A stretch of 64,000 nt of DNA from Site-B1 sp963827785 (GCA_963827785.1 CAWHCT010000018.1:62001-126000); one strand, 5' to 3'. Positions 9,201 through 17,268 are shown, numbered from the stretch's first letter. Translations and numbers: made by a program. Notes: a model not told the origin generated them from the letters alone.

Positions 9201-10091
9201 TACTGAATTGTGAACCGAAGTCGCCCAACCACTGGCTGCAGGTGCATTAGTACACCTAAAGTCATATATATCGGGGATTCCATTCCCATTATTATCTGTT
9301 GTATTATCCGCATAACCATCCCCATCCGTATCAACACCACCTGCTTCAACAATATCCGGAATACCATCATTGTCAGAATCAATATCTAAGTAGTCCAGAG
9401 TGCCATCACCATCAGAATCCTTTAAACAATAGTTTAGTTCAGTAAATCTTAGGGATTGACCGGAACCTGTATTATAAATAAAAACGATTCTGCTTATTTG
9501 ACCGGGAAAATAAAAATAAGCAGCTCCAACTGCATCATCTGCTTCATCATCACCATCACTTTCAGGAGCACTGTTAGTATTCTCAATAAGATTTCCTGTT
9601 CTGCCAACTATAGATCCAATAAAAGGAACATTAGCTGGACTTAGACTGATTAAATTATTTAATTCATCATATGCATTAACAGTGAGTTGTTCATTTTCAT
9701 CGAAATCTGTTACTTTGAATGTTACATTTTTTACAGGTGTCGAAAAACTTAATTGAAGCTGTTCGTTTGTAACAGGACCCTGAAAACGAATAGCATCTCC
9801 TTGATTACCAGCAACATATCCATAAAAGGCAGTGGCATGGGTTGTTGTATAAGTAAGGGTCGTTTCCTCTATAGGATAACTGGAATTAGAAACTATAGGT
9901 GTATCAATGCCAATGGTATTGGCAATATCTATCGTTGAACATCCATCCAGATTGTCCGGAATGCCATCATTGTCTTCATCCTGGTCTAAATTGTCAGCTG
10001 TACCATCACCATCTGTATCCTGAGAGTATCCAGAATAGGAAAGCAATGAGAAAGAAAACAAAAGCAAAATTGATAGTAATTTTAGCTTCAT
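6072..10091 (-). CDS. Giant T9SS-exported surface protein A: TSP3 repeats plus LamG-like domain
   Basis: 1339 residues in this frame, ~1545 once joined to the downstream part. It begins with a signal peptide (LLLFSFSLLSYSGYSQ). Many calcium-binding thrombospondin type 3-like repeats (DTDGDGT, DSDNDGIPD) fill roughly residues 25-52, 225-280 and 430-660. A LamG/concanavalin-like domain starts at AMDFDGIDDYFEI near 665, with YVNGAFIANMG further on. Near 917 comes the NWTDEATWLHGDVW module, and YWSSPVGS near 1040, both frequent in flavobacterial surface proteins. The last ~20 residues are out of frame after an extra base near 6137. Probably a cell-surface adhesin or glycan-binding protein; the ligand is unknown. 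It has a paralog directly upstream (gene B). Confidence 0.85.
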   Translation of the reverse strand: MKLKLLSILLLFSFSLLSYSGYSQDTDGDGTADNLDQDEDNDGIPDNLDGCSTIDIANTIGIDTPIVSNSSYPIEETTLTYTTTHATAFYGYVAGNQGDAIRFQGPVTNEQLQLSFSTPVKNVTFKVTDFDENEQLTVNAYDELNNLISLSPANVPFIGSIVGRTGNLIENTNSAPESDGDDEADDAVGAAYFYFPGQISRIVFIYNTGSGQSLRFTELNYCLKDSDGDGTLDYLDIDSDNDGIPDIVEAGGVDTDGDGYADNTTDNNGNGIPDIYDFRCTNAPAASGWATSVHNSVNTSNANDALGSGTFSYADIGVGGSLELGFTDVIPAGNNTTIRHVRQSGIGQLSFRVERSADGIMYSNGENFLTNFDGTYSVLSYQLLGGNTQYIKITNLSSETLGIDFAKYNFGLGADCSGIDGLQISNLDIDNDGYSNSQDLDSDGDGIFDVIEAGLLDSDNNGYGDGFTDTDGDGFNDNYDGDVGNDGIAENTASAIYTGTDTDSDGVPNSYPTANFDNNGFPNPYDIDSDDDGIPDNIEAQPTIGYIVPAGTFNSNGTNTAYSSGITPEDTDGDGTPDYLDTDSDDDGTPDIQENGDANSISNIDIDLDGLDDTFDSNTTNFDVNDEITTGTAANLTASFGDVDGDLLTGGDLDYRDLFAINPPASAAMDFDGIDDYFEIATSQINSLDEFTLSFWIKPEFLPTGNTFDTRFIIGQKEMFEIILNPGGDNTPKIWTKHHYGTGLSANGTGLIINDTDWMNYTVTVDYVTEIIKIYVNGAFIANMGMNGSRVTNSNPFRIGSKENIQPAIGENFEGWIDEVKLFDTVLTSDQIQQMIYQEIENNAGTVHGSLIDQDISDSVSNATIPWSNLIGYYPMTNIQSGRIPDESTNGYVATLHNMNTFQPQSAPMPFETKADGNWTDEATWLHGDVWDIEDFEAFFTQAYQKTPEPYSIVKIHHNITTSKSHEALGMFIDNNKTFVVNGDNAIINNRYLQLDGTLDLADDSQLVQGPYSDLVTSATGKILRRQEGTTNVYRYNYWSSPVGSLGATSLIDNNGSGNNPNNSPFSLNMLKDGAGTNMEFTNAFDEVGKISTEWLYNFQNGITYFDWTNITPSTTIQPGVAYTQKGTGTAGTEQQYIFEGKPNNGTILVAADDVSDAMEIVDGESKKDVTLTTTLIGNPYPSALDAIQFINDNKPGTGNGTISGTIILWEQWAGDSHYLATYQGGYGYINTLTTVRAYQHADIPIADQVITEGIKTPTNFIPVGQGFFVEVIKDSGDIEFNNGQRVFKKEDLGESLFFRSSNTENAESGTEQTAAETSDPASRVWSIQWCQQKLCAWL

Positions 10092-10117
10092 AGTTAAGGG
10101 ATTTGGGGCCTAACACA

Positions 10118-10181
10118 CAAATATATTAAACACACCTTAGAAATCAGGGGTTTATGAAATTTATTCGATGAAATGCATCGA
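10118..10181 (-). promoter_or_regulatory. Promoter and palindromic operator of gene A
   Basis: On the minus strand TATATTTG (10118-10125) fits the Bacteroidota -7 box TAnnTTTG; 19 bp upstream CTG stands in for the -33 TTG. Further upstream lies the perfect inverted repeat TCGATG-AAATG-CATCGA (10165-10181). The same palindrome sits at exactly the same distance (74 bp) from the start codon of gene B. Confidence 0.6.
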
Positions 10182-10249
10182 TAAAACACAAATAATTCAG
10201 ATAAAACACTGTAGTATTTATAAAATTTAATCAGATTCAATGTAAAGAA

Positions 10250-10278
10250 AAAGCCAGAAACTTCATGTTCCCGGCCTT
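10250..10278 (-). terminator. Terminator of gene B
   Basis: Complementary arms around GCC (10253-10255) and GGC (10273-10275) form a GU-containing stem; the minus strand then reads TTTTTC. It occupies the position equivalent to the gene A terminator, though its sequence differs. Confidence 0.55.
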
Positions 10279-10780
10279 TAGTTTAATTAGAGGGGTTTAG
10301 ATTCTAATTAATAATCACTTTTTTGTCTATTGACAGATCGTTTTCTGTCTTTATGCTTATAATATATATTCCACTGCTTAGATCAGAAATATCAATGCCA
10401 TTCTCCAGAGTCTGGTTATTGACAGAATTGATGTATTTGATCCGTTGTCCCAGCATATTTGAAATGCTTAGTTCCTTAGCCTGATCGGTCAATTGCTTTA
10501 CATGTAATTTTTGTTCGGGTTGATTCACATAGATAAGTGTGTTGTCAGTTATGAATTCTTCTGTTGACAGGGCTGCAGGATCCTGAAAGATCACCTGGAA
10601 TCTATCTGTAAAAGATCCGGCAACAGATGTGAAATTGTAAGGTTCAGTACTTCTTAAGTCGTAATTTTGCCCCGTTAAATTATCTTTTAAGAACAGGTCC
10701 TGATCTTGCCGGGAAATTGGAGATCTCCGTTGACTTAAATGTATAGGTAAAATTACCGGATGCATGTAATACCAGATCGA
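10273..10780. repeat. Long near-identical repeat, copy 2 (3' end of gene B)
   Basis: Nearly identical to 5425-5930, including the noncoding bases just after the stop codon. Visible differences are scattered single substitutions plus an extra base near 10706 that breaks the frame in this copy only. Confidence 0.85.
10304..10765 (-). CDS. C-terminal T9SS sorting tail of giant surface protein B (fragment)
   Basis: After ~20 out-of-frame residues this frame reads QDLFLKDNLTGQNYDL and then the full T9SS type A tail (SISNMLGQRI, DISDLSSGIYIISI, KKVIIN), almost identical to protein A. In the paralogs the preceding residues are NFPAxQDLFL. An extra A near 10706 puts NFP in a different frame, so this is not a separate gene but the end of gene B. 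Confidence 0.75.
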   Translation of the reverse strand: MHPVILPIHLSQRRSPISRQDQDLFLKDNLTGQNYDLRSTEPYNFTSVAGSFTDRFQVIFQDPAALSTEEFITDNTLIYVNQPEQKLHVKQLTDQAKELSISNMLGQRIKYINSVNNQTLENGIDISDLSSGIYIISIKTENDLSIDKKVIIN

Positions 10781-10788
10781 TCACTTTA

Positions 10789-11085
10789 TCAGGTGTATAA
10801 GGCGCAAAGGCCTGAATGACGTATTGTTGGCCATTGAGAAAGGCTTCCCATATCATCATCCGGTGGATCGTTGATCAATCCTCCATCCATACCATAATCA
10901 TAACCATCAGTAGCATCTTCACTAAATCCAATGACAAAACTTCTGCTGGCACCACTGGATACTCCAAACTCTAGATCGTAGGATCTGTGTTTCAGCAGCT
11001 GTTTCTTCAGTACTGGATTCTGTATTTTCAGTACTCGATGATCTAAAGAATAAAGATTCACCAAGATCTTCCTGTTTAAACACAC
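10789..11085 (-). CDS. Piece of giant surface protein B (start of shared C-terminal module)
   Basis: The useful part reads LEFGVSSGASRSFVIGFSED through DPPDDDMGSL, matching the module of protein A and the 16236 paralog. It enters from another frame near 10976 (one extra base inside LRLEF) and leaves near 10843, where an extra T turns SLLNGQQYV into SLSQWP. The initial ~30 residues are out of frame. Part of gene B rather than an independent protein. Confidence 0.65.
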   Translation of the reverse strand: MCLNRKILVNLYSLDHRVLKIQNPVLKKQLLKHRSYDLEFGVSSGASRSFVIGFSEDATDGYDYGMDGGLINDPPDDDMGSLSQWPTIRHSGLCALYT

Positions 11086-11602
11086 GTTGTCCGTTATTAA
11101 AGACTATGTTTCCATCATTGACCACTTCCACAAAGAAAGCCTGACCCACAGGAATGAAGGCAGTAGGTGTTTTGATGCCTCTGTTATCCGGGTTTGTAGG
11201 GTCTGATATTACGATATCCTGATGCTGATAGGCGCGTTCTGTTTCGGTCAGGTTGATATACCCATAACCACCTTCATATTCATTAAGATAATGCGAATTC
11301 CCAGCCCATTGTTCCCATAACAGAATGGTCCCCTGAATGATTGGATTGGCAGAACCATTATCGAAATCGATATTATCGCGAATGAATTCTTCAGCATCGA
11401 GTGCAGAAGGATATGGATTTCCTATGAGCGAAGTTGTAAAGGTGACATCCTGCACGCTTTCTCCAACACCGGATTCATCGCCATCAACATCATCGGCAGC
11501 AATTAATATGGTTCCATTATTTGGTTTGCCTTCAAAGATGTACTGTTGTTCAGTTCCGGCATTTCCGGTTCCTTTTTGGGTATATCCAAATCCCGGGTGC
11601 AA
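10922..11602 (-). CDS. Piece of giant surface protein B (conserved module before the sorting domain)
   Basis: 226 residues matching protein A residues ~1090-1320 closely: GYTQKGTGNAGTEQQYIFEG, LIGNPYPSALDA, ILLWEQWAGNSHYL, FIPVGQAFFVEV and NNGQRVFK. The IGNPYPSALDA and VGQGFFVEV type motifs are hallmarks of flavobacterial T9SS surface proteins. The frame opens at a TTG (11600-11602) only because upstream bases are shifted, and closes in the shifted read SRVWSIQWCQQKF after the extra base near 10976. Not an independent gene. Confidence 0.7.
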   Translation of the reverse strand: MHPGFGYTQKGTGNAGTEQQYIFEGKPNNGTILIAADDVDGDESGVGESVQDVTFTTSLIGNPYPSALDAEEFIRDNIDFDNGSANPIIQGTILLWEQWAGNSHYLNEYEGGYGYINLTETERAYQHQDIVISDPTNPDNRGIKTPTAFIPVGQAFFVEVVNDGNIVFNNGQRVFKQEDLGESLFFRSSSTENTESSTEETAAETQILRSRVWSIQWCQQKFCHWI

Positions 11603-11823
11603 TTGGCAGTAACTTTCATGTAAATTGATTCCAGTCGTAATAAGTCAATCCATTTTGGAAATGTATATAACCATTCAGTACTTATTTTACCTGCTTCTTC
11701 ATAAAGCCGTTGTAAACTGCAATATCTACACCTGCATCCATCCTTGAGCATATTCAGATTAAAAGGGGTGTTATTGGTATTGTTATTGCTCCATTGTTAT
11801 CAGTTAAAGTTGTGGCTGCCAAC
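11590..11823 (-). pseudogene. Frame-scrambled junction inside giant gene B
   Basis: Comparison with protein A shows that the expected protein (VGATTLTDNNGS, then NNTPFNLNMLKDGAGVDIAV, then EEAGKISTEWLY and NGLTYYDW) is all present, but spread over three frames. Inferred indels on the minus strand: an extra base near 11817, a lost base near 11789, an extra near 11740, a lost one near 11705, an extra near 11660 and an extra near 11619. Six indels in about 200 bp with intact codons between them look like local consensus error rather than old decay. Confidence 0.65.
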
Positions 11824-14800
11824 ACTACCCACAGGAGATGACCAGTAATTGTACCAGTAACTGTTGGCATTGCCTTCCTGACGACGCAGAATTTTACCGG
11901 TAGCAGACGTAACCAGATCACTGGTTTCTGTTTGTATAAGCTGTGAGTCATCGGCCAGATCTATAGTGCCATCGAGTTGCAGGTACCAGTTATTGGTTAT
12001 TGCGTTATCGCCCAAAACAGATAAGGTCTTATCCGCATCGATTAACAATCCCATTTGTGTGTGTGACGCAGTGGTTGTGACGTTGTTATGAATGTGTACA
12101 ATGCTCCAGTCTTTATTGTTTGGGATGTCTTCAATATCCCAGACATCGCCATGTTCCCATGTCGCTTCAGTTGTCCAGAAGCCATCTGCATTTGTTTCGT
12201 ATGGCAAAGGCGCATTTTGAGGCTCAACACTTAAAATGTTGTACAGTCTGCCATCGTTGCCATACAGAGAGCTATCGAGTAGATCACCACTGACAATGAA
12301 ATTCATGGGGTGATAACAAACCAGGTTATACCAGGGAATTGCCTTTACAGCAGGATCGAAAATGTCCTTATCGATAACACTGCCATTTACAATACCGGAA
12401 TTATTTACTATTTCCTGGTAGGTCATTTGCTGAATTTGACTTGCTGTCAGGGAACTATTAAATATTCTTAGTTCATCGATCCATCCTTTAAAGTTTTGGT
12501 AGTCCGGATCTGGCTGAATCGCTAATTTAGAACCTAGCCTGAATGGATTTGCATTCGTTTCTCTGGGGTTTCCTGTAATGTCTAATACGTTCACCTGTTC
12601 ACCATTTATATACACAATAATTGACTCGGTAATGTAATTGACAACAGCTGTGTAATGAAACCAATTGATATTGTCTATGGGATGACCTTCACTTTGTGGA
12701 GAAGATACGTCATCATGATAGTGGGATGTGTATACATGAGGATCGCCTGAGGCATTTAAACCAACACTCACCTCAAACATGTCTTTTTGACCGCCAACAA
12801 AGGTTTTAGCAGGAAATGGAGCGGTTAATACTTCGTCCAGTTTCAGCCAGAAACTTATGGTAAATTCATCTACGGAATTAATTGGAGAACTCTTTTTTAA
12901 CTCTATGTAATCATCTATGCCATCAAAGTCAATTTTTGCAAGATCTGGAATATCGGCATCCAGCAGGTCTCTGAAATCTACATCCCCTCCAAGTAAACGG
13001 TCGTTGTCTGCGTCCGGCAGGTCGGTTAGCGGATCTTCTATATCTTCGTTAACATCCCATGTTGCGTCCAGTATACCGTTTGTTTCAAATAGATCTTTTA
13101 AACCATCACCATCTGTATCTAACAGACCCGGAACATCAGACATTCCGTTTTCTTGTATATCAGGAGTTCCATCGCTATCGGAATCCAGATCTCTGAAATC
13201 GTAAATACCATCCCCATCGGTATCTATTGGTGTAAGTCCGCCGGAATATTCAGGGTACAAGCCTGAATTTGCATTTACCGGACCAACAGGTGGCACATAA
13301 TCTAAAGTTGCCTGTGCTTCTACATTATCCGGAATCCCGTCATCATCACTATCAATATCCAGATAATCTGGATAAGCATCACCATCTGTATTCTCACAAT
13401 TAGGAATGACATAAAACTGTACATTGTCTATATGATTACCAGCCCCAGATGATGCAATAGTATTATCTGCTGTAAGTCGTAATCTTGTCGTAGTCTGGCC
13501 AGGAGGTACGGTATACGTGCCTGAATGCAAAGTCCAGGAAGCATCGTCAGCGGAAGCAAAAGTGCCTTGTGATACCATAGATCCGGAAGGGTCTCCTATC
13601 AACAGATCCACAATATCTTGATCTGGAGCACTTCCTATTTCTTCTCCTCGTTTACGATGCGCAAAAGACCATTGGAGCAAGTCTCCCGGAGTTGTTGCAA
13701 TATCCTGATAGAAACCGAAATTGGCGGAAGCATTAAGTTCAACCCACTGTATTCCTGAATAGGCTGATCCTCCTGGATCAGATCCAGAAGTATTACCATT
13801 TTGCCATATTTCCAGATGATTAGTTCCAGGATCGGCACTTTCCCAATAAGGATAATAATCGGCATCCCCTTTCCATATTCCTGTTGAAGTTGATGCAGCA
13901 TCTGTTGGACCATCATCTAGTCCTGATGACACGATGTTTAAATATTCAAAATCTGAATCTATAATTTTAGGTTTCCCCAGATCCGGGCATTCATCAACAT
14001 CCAGTATGCCGTCGTTGTCGTCATCCAGATCGCAAAGATCATTTACGCCATCGCCATCGGTATCTGTTCCTGAAGGATCATCACAAGCAGAAGCATATCC
14101 AAAGTCATTATTACAACTTATTCCGTTTACGGAAGGGAATTGAACCGCGTAATTATTAGGGGTTGTTAAACTGTAACCTGTGGGAATGGCTGAAGCATCT
14201 ATTTGTACGATATACGCAGCGGGTTCGGCGGCATCATAAAATACTTCGAGCCTGGCAGCATTGGTATTGTCACCTTCAAATGAAACGGCATTTCTTTCTG
14301 CGTCTCCATCAAAATGCCTGAAAATGAATGCCATACTGTTATTACGTTCCCAGCCATACCTACTTGTAATATCTTGTAAAATAGATTTAATGTTTGGCGT
14401 ATCATATTCGGTGTTTTGAGACCAATCGGGAATGTTTAACCATGACACCTTGTTGCTGTCGTCCCAACGGTTAGAAAGGTTATTGTTTACAGATACAAAG
14501 GTCTGTGCATTATCTATTTTCTGCCCACTAATTTCATAGCTTAAAAGTCCTGTTTGATCATCGCTGGAGTAAAAATAAATAAAGGCATTCTTGATCTTTG
14601 CTCTTTGTGGAATGTCCACATCATTGATACGAATACCAACAAATGGATCGCCGATATTAAAACTGTAATCGGCATTATTAAGTACTACACTGGCATTGCC
14701 TTCCTGCTGTGCATCGTCAGACCCAAGTTCTACTCTTTTTGAAAAGGTTTCATTTATAAGAATTGTTGGTGTAACGCCAAAGGTATACTGTCCATTTAAA

Positions 14801-15093
14801 TTGGATAGTGTTGTTTGCACAAGACTATCTTCAACATCTATGATACCATTGGAATTTAGGTCGGAGTACAGGTTTATTGTAATATTTTCTTCCAGCGGTT
14901 CTCCGGAATCGTAAACGCCATTTTTGTTATAGTCATTAAACACAGGACCGTATATTGTATTATCGTCTTCTACTGTTTTACAGAAAGGGAAGTCCAATAC
15001 AATGTTTATTCCGCAATCGGCCTTAAGAAGGGCAGGGTCTGCAGGAACGACAACGTTGTCTAAAATAATGATATCCTCTACACAAAACCACAA
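11800..15093 (-). CDS. Giant T9SS surface protein B, central part: SdrD-like, TSP3 and LamG domains
   Basis: 1097 residues. In order: a Cna/SdrD-B-like segment (GPVFNDYNKNGVYDSGEPLE near 48-65, NLNGQYTFGV), a jelly-roll-like region, a TSP3 calcium block (DTDGDGVNDLCDLDDDNDG near 345), a second beta-rich region, more TSP3 repeats, a LamG-like domain from KIDFDGIDDYIEL near 718, then the WTTEATWEHGDVWDIED module and YWSSPVGS. The first ~5 residues overlap the upstream frame: a lost T in the run at 15084-15087 links them (SVCGF-CVEDII). The end near 11817 is another shift. Likely a calcium-stabilised surface adhesin. Confidence 0.82.
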   Translation of the reverse strand: MWFCVEDIIILDNVVVPADPALLKADCGINIVLDFPFCKTVEDDNTIYGPVFNDYNKNGVYDSGEPLEENITINLYSDLNSNGIIDVEDSLVQTTLSNLNGQYTFGVTPTILINETFSKRVELGSDDAQQEGNASVVLNNADYSFNIGDPFVGIRINDVDIPQRAKIKNAFIYFYSSDDQTGLLSYEISGQKIDNAQTFVSVNNNLSNRWDDSNKVSWLNIPDWSQNTEYDTPNIKSILQDITSRYGWERNNSMAFIFRHFDGDAERNAVSFEGDNTNAARLEVFYDAAEPAAYIVQIDASAIPTGYSLTTPNNYAVQFPSVNGISCNNDFGYASACDDPSGTDTDGDGVNDLCDLDDDNDGILDVDECPDLGKPKIIDSDFEYLNIVSSGLDDGPTDAASTSTGIWKGDADYYPYWESADPGTNHLEIWQNGNTSGSDPGGSAYSGIQWVELNASANFGFYQDIATTPGDLLQWSFAHRKRGEEIGSAPDQDIVDLLIGDPSGSMVSQGTFASADDASWTLHSGTYTVPPGQTTTRLRLTADNTIASSGAGNHIDNVQFYVIPNCENTDGDAYPDYLDIDSDDDGIPDNVEAQATLDYVPPVGPVNANSGLYPEYSGGLTPIDTDGDGIYDFRDLDSDSDGTPDIQENGMSDVPGLLDTDGDGLKDLFETNGILDATWDVNEDIEDPLTDLPDADNDRLLGGDVDFRDLLDADIPDLAKIDFDGIDDYIELKKSSPINSVDEFTISFWLKLDEVLTAPFPAKTFVGGQKDMFEVSVGLNASGDPHVYTSHYHDDVSSPQSEGHPIDNINWFHYTAVVNYITESIIVYINGEQVNVLDITGNPRETNANPFRLGSKLAIQPDPDYQNFKGWIDELRIFNSSLTASQIQQMTYQEIVNNSGIVNGSVIDKDIFDPAVKAIPWYNLVCYHPMNFIVSGDLLDSSLYGNDGRLYNILSVEPQNAPLPYETNADGFWTTEATWEHGDVWDIEDIPNNKDWSIVHIHNNVTTTASHTQMGLLIDADKTLSVLGDNAITNNWYLQLDGTIDLADDSQLIQTETSDLVTSATGKILRRQEGNANSYWYNYWSSPVGSVGSHNFN

Positions 15094-16007
15094 ACAGAAT
15101 CGAAACCACCACCATTATTCATGTCAAAATAATAGTGTCCGGTTACGGAGGCTCCGTTTTTTAATTGGGCTTTATTGCGTACAATTAGAATAGAACTGTA
15201 ATAATTACCTACTAAACTATTTGTATTCAAAACAATGTTCTCAACAATAATGGTATCTTCATTATACAAGTTTTTACCATTAAAATCCAGCGTGCCATCT
15301 ACAACCAATAAGCCTTCATTGGTATAGTTGTTATTGAGCTTAAACAGGTTGTGTACATAGGTGGTGCAAAAATTACGCAAGTTACTGCCTCCACCGGCTT
15401 GCAAAGATCCTGTAACAATTTCCAACAATCCGCAATTATAAAAATCAGTATTCACATTTAAACTACCCTGAACTATTAAAGTTGCATTAGGATAGATATA
15501 ATTAGTTGATCCGCCACCAAGGGCTAAACTCCCTCCAATGTTAATTATACCTGCGTTGTAAAGAAACGAGGTGTTGTCGGTGGTCATATCACCTGGTATA
15601 TTAATTTCGCCTGTAGGATGAACATATGTGGTAACATCCCTAAAACCCGGATTATTAGAAAAGCTTGCAATTCCTTCTATTACTAATGTTGCATCTCTGA
15701 ATGAGTTTACAGAGCCGGAGAACGTGACACCAGGAGCTACATAAAACGTTCCGTAAAAATTGAAGGATAAGTCATCAGAATTATTAGCTAAAATACAAAC
15801 AGATTCTGAAGCCGATACAGAGTTAGGTTTTGATATAGGGTTGCCAAACTGGTCTTCCCACTGTGAGCCTGTATAACTGTAGGTACAGGTAGCAGGTGCT
15901 CCCGGAGAACTGAATACATTCCCATTACAGGTTTGAGCTTGGCTCGAAAATGACCAAAGCATGCATGCAAAAAACCATACGAAATTCGAGAGTAATCTTA
16001 AGTTCAT
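15078..16007 (-). CDS. Giant T9SS surface protein B, N-terminal part
   Basis: 309 residues starting with a signal peptide (FVWFFACMLWSFSSQA, cut before QTCNG). The rest is a beta-helix-like series of short strands rich in N, G and S (for example VYNCG/LYNAG-type repeats, INIGGSLALGG, LIVQGSLNVNT), suggesting a right-handed beta solenoid. It ends at SVCGFV because of a one-base loss in a homopolymer at 15084-15087; the next frame continues with CVEDIIILDN. The start is well supported by the conserved promoter/operator 27-90 bp upstream. With the pieces to 10304 the intact protein would be about 1900 residues. Confidence 0.8.
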   Translation of the reverse strand: MNLRLLSNFVWFFACMLWSFSSQAQTCNGNVFSSPGAPATCTYSYTGSQWEDQFGNPISKPNSVSASESVCILANNSDDLSFNFYGTFYVAPGVTFSGSVNSFRDATLVIEGIASFSNNPGFRDVTTYVHPTGEINIPGDMTTDNTSFLYNAGIINIGGSLALGGGSTNYIYPNATLIVQGSLNVNTDFYNCGLLEIVTGSLQAGGGSNLRNFCTTYVHNLFKLNNNYTNEGLLVVDGTLDFNGKNLYNEDTIIVENIVLNTNSLVGNYYSSILIVRNKAQLKNGASVTGHYYFDMNNGGGFDSVCGFV

Positions 16008-16033
16008 AAGTCAATTAATTTGGGTATGTAGAG

Positions 16034-16097
16034 CAAACATAACATATAAACACTAAAAAACAAGGATTTAAGAGAAATATTCGATGAAATACATCGA
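16034..16097 (-). promoter_or_regulatory. Promoter and palindromic operator of gene B
   Basis: On the minus strand TTG (16061-16063), a 19-bp spacer and TATGTTTG (16034-16041) form a perfect Bacteroidota -33/-7 promoter. Upstream is the inverted repeat TCGATG-AAATA-CATCGA (16081-16097), 74 bp from the start codon as in gene A. Its centre falls near -60, the usual place for an activator. A further inverted repeat GTGTATTT/AAATACAC lies at 16101-16127. Confidence 0.7.
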
Positions 16098-16181
16098 TTA
16101 AGTGTATTTTTATTAGGATGAAATACACATTTCTAGAAGATTATTACGTAATAATCAATATTAAACCAAGCCAATTTAATC

Positions 16182-16212
16182 AAAAAAGCGCAGCCATTTG
16201 GCTGCGCTTTTC
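16182..16212 (-). terminator. Terminator of the short T9SS paralog
   Basis: GCGCAGCC-ATTT-GGCTGCGC is a perfect GC-rich hairpin (16188-16207) flanked by A6 and T4, so it can act on both strands. It lies 24 bp past the stop codon of the 16236-17066 gene. Confidence 0.85.
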
Positions 16213-16235
16213 ACTGCAAAATTAATTATTAACCC

Positions 16236-17066
16236 TTAATTAATAATCACTTTTCTGTCTCTTGATAGATTATTATATGTTTCTATGTGTACTATATAAA
16301 CTCCCGTATTTAGGTCAGAGATATTAATTCCATTCTCTAAGGTTTGGTTATTAATTCCAGTATATGAGACGGCAGTCTGCCCTAACATATTAATTAGACT
16401 TAATTGGGAAACCTTTTCAAACAAATCTCTAACATATAATTTGCCCTCATTTTGGTTTACATAGATAACGGTCTTATCTTCTGTAAAATCTTCATTAGAA
16501 AGTGTGGGATCCTGGAAAATGACCTGAAAACGATCCATAAATGAACCTGCTTTTGAAGTGAAATCATAACCATCCTTATCTCTCAAATTAATGTGTTCTC
16601 CCGTTAAGTTATCTCTTAGGAACAGATCCTGATCTTCAGGGAAATTTGATATCTCAGTCGATATTAAAGTATATGTATATTCACCGGATGCATGCAACAC
16701 AAGGTCTATTTCTTTATCAGGAGTTATAGGAGCTAAGCCCTGAATCACGCATTGCTGACCGTTCAAGAGACTGCCCATATCATCTGTCTCAGGGCTTGAG
16801 ATTACGGTATCGTATCCATAGTCGTAGCCGTCTGTAGCGTCTTCAGTAAATCCTATTACAAAACTTCTGCTGGCTCCACTTGAAACTCGAAACTCCAAAC
16901 GAAGAATTTGAGTTTCTGATACTGTAGTTTCATCAGCTGATGAATTTTGTCCATTGGACCAATTTTTTATATCAAGTACTTCATTTGGAGAAGTCACTCG
17001 GGCAAATAACATGTAATTTGTAAAAAGAAGAAAGATTAAAAAAAGTATTCTTATAATATTTTTCAT
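16236..17066 (-). CDS. Short T9SS-exported protein: secreted sorting module without adhesin body
   Basis: 276 residues: signal peptide (IIRILFLIFLLFTNYMLFA), a ~25-residue linker, then the whole C-terminal module of proteins A and B in one unbroken frame (ETQILRLEFRVSSGASRSF, GSLLNGQQCVIQ, FQVIFQDP) and a T9SS type A tail (LINMLGQTAV, GINISDLNTGVYIVHI, KVIIN). It lacks TSP3 and LamG domains, so it resembles a paralog that lost its body or was built from the 3' end of an adhesin gene. It is the intact reference showing where the A and B frames are broken. Function unknown; presumably surface-attached. Confidence 0.85.
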   Translation of the reverse strand: MKNIIRILFLIFLLFTNYMLFARVTSPNEVLDIKNWSNGQNSSADETTVSETQILRLEFRVSSGASRSFVIGFTEDATDGYDYGYDTVISSPETDDMGSLLNGQQCVIQGLAPITPDKEIDLVLHASGEYTYTLISTEISNFPEDQDLFLRDNLTGEHINLRDKDGYDFTSKAGSFMDRFQVIFQDPTLSNEDFTEDKTVIYVNQNEGKLYVRDLFEKVSQLSLINMLGQTAVSYTGINNQTLENGINISDLNTGVYIVHIETYNNLSRDRKVIIN

Positions 17067-17268
17067 TTTGAGGGAATTTTAGTTCTTTTTAGGGATCAAT
17101 CAATTATTGTTTTGGTAATCAGTACAATAGTTTAATAAATTTAGTCCATCACACTTTCTAAACCATATAAATTCGTTGTTTTCTAGTCGAAGTTCGATAA
17201 AATGAAGTGATATGCCAATTTAATCGTTGAGATACAATGACATAAGGCTAATCCAGTTCCAGGTAAGT

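Noticed and set aside
11590..11823. Programmed frameshifting in gene B
   Set aside because: At least six shifts in about 200 bp in both directions, without slippery heptamers, are not compatible with programmed recoding.
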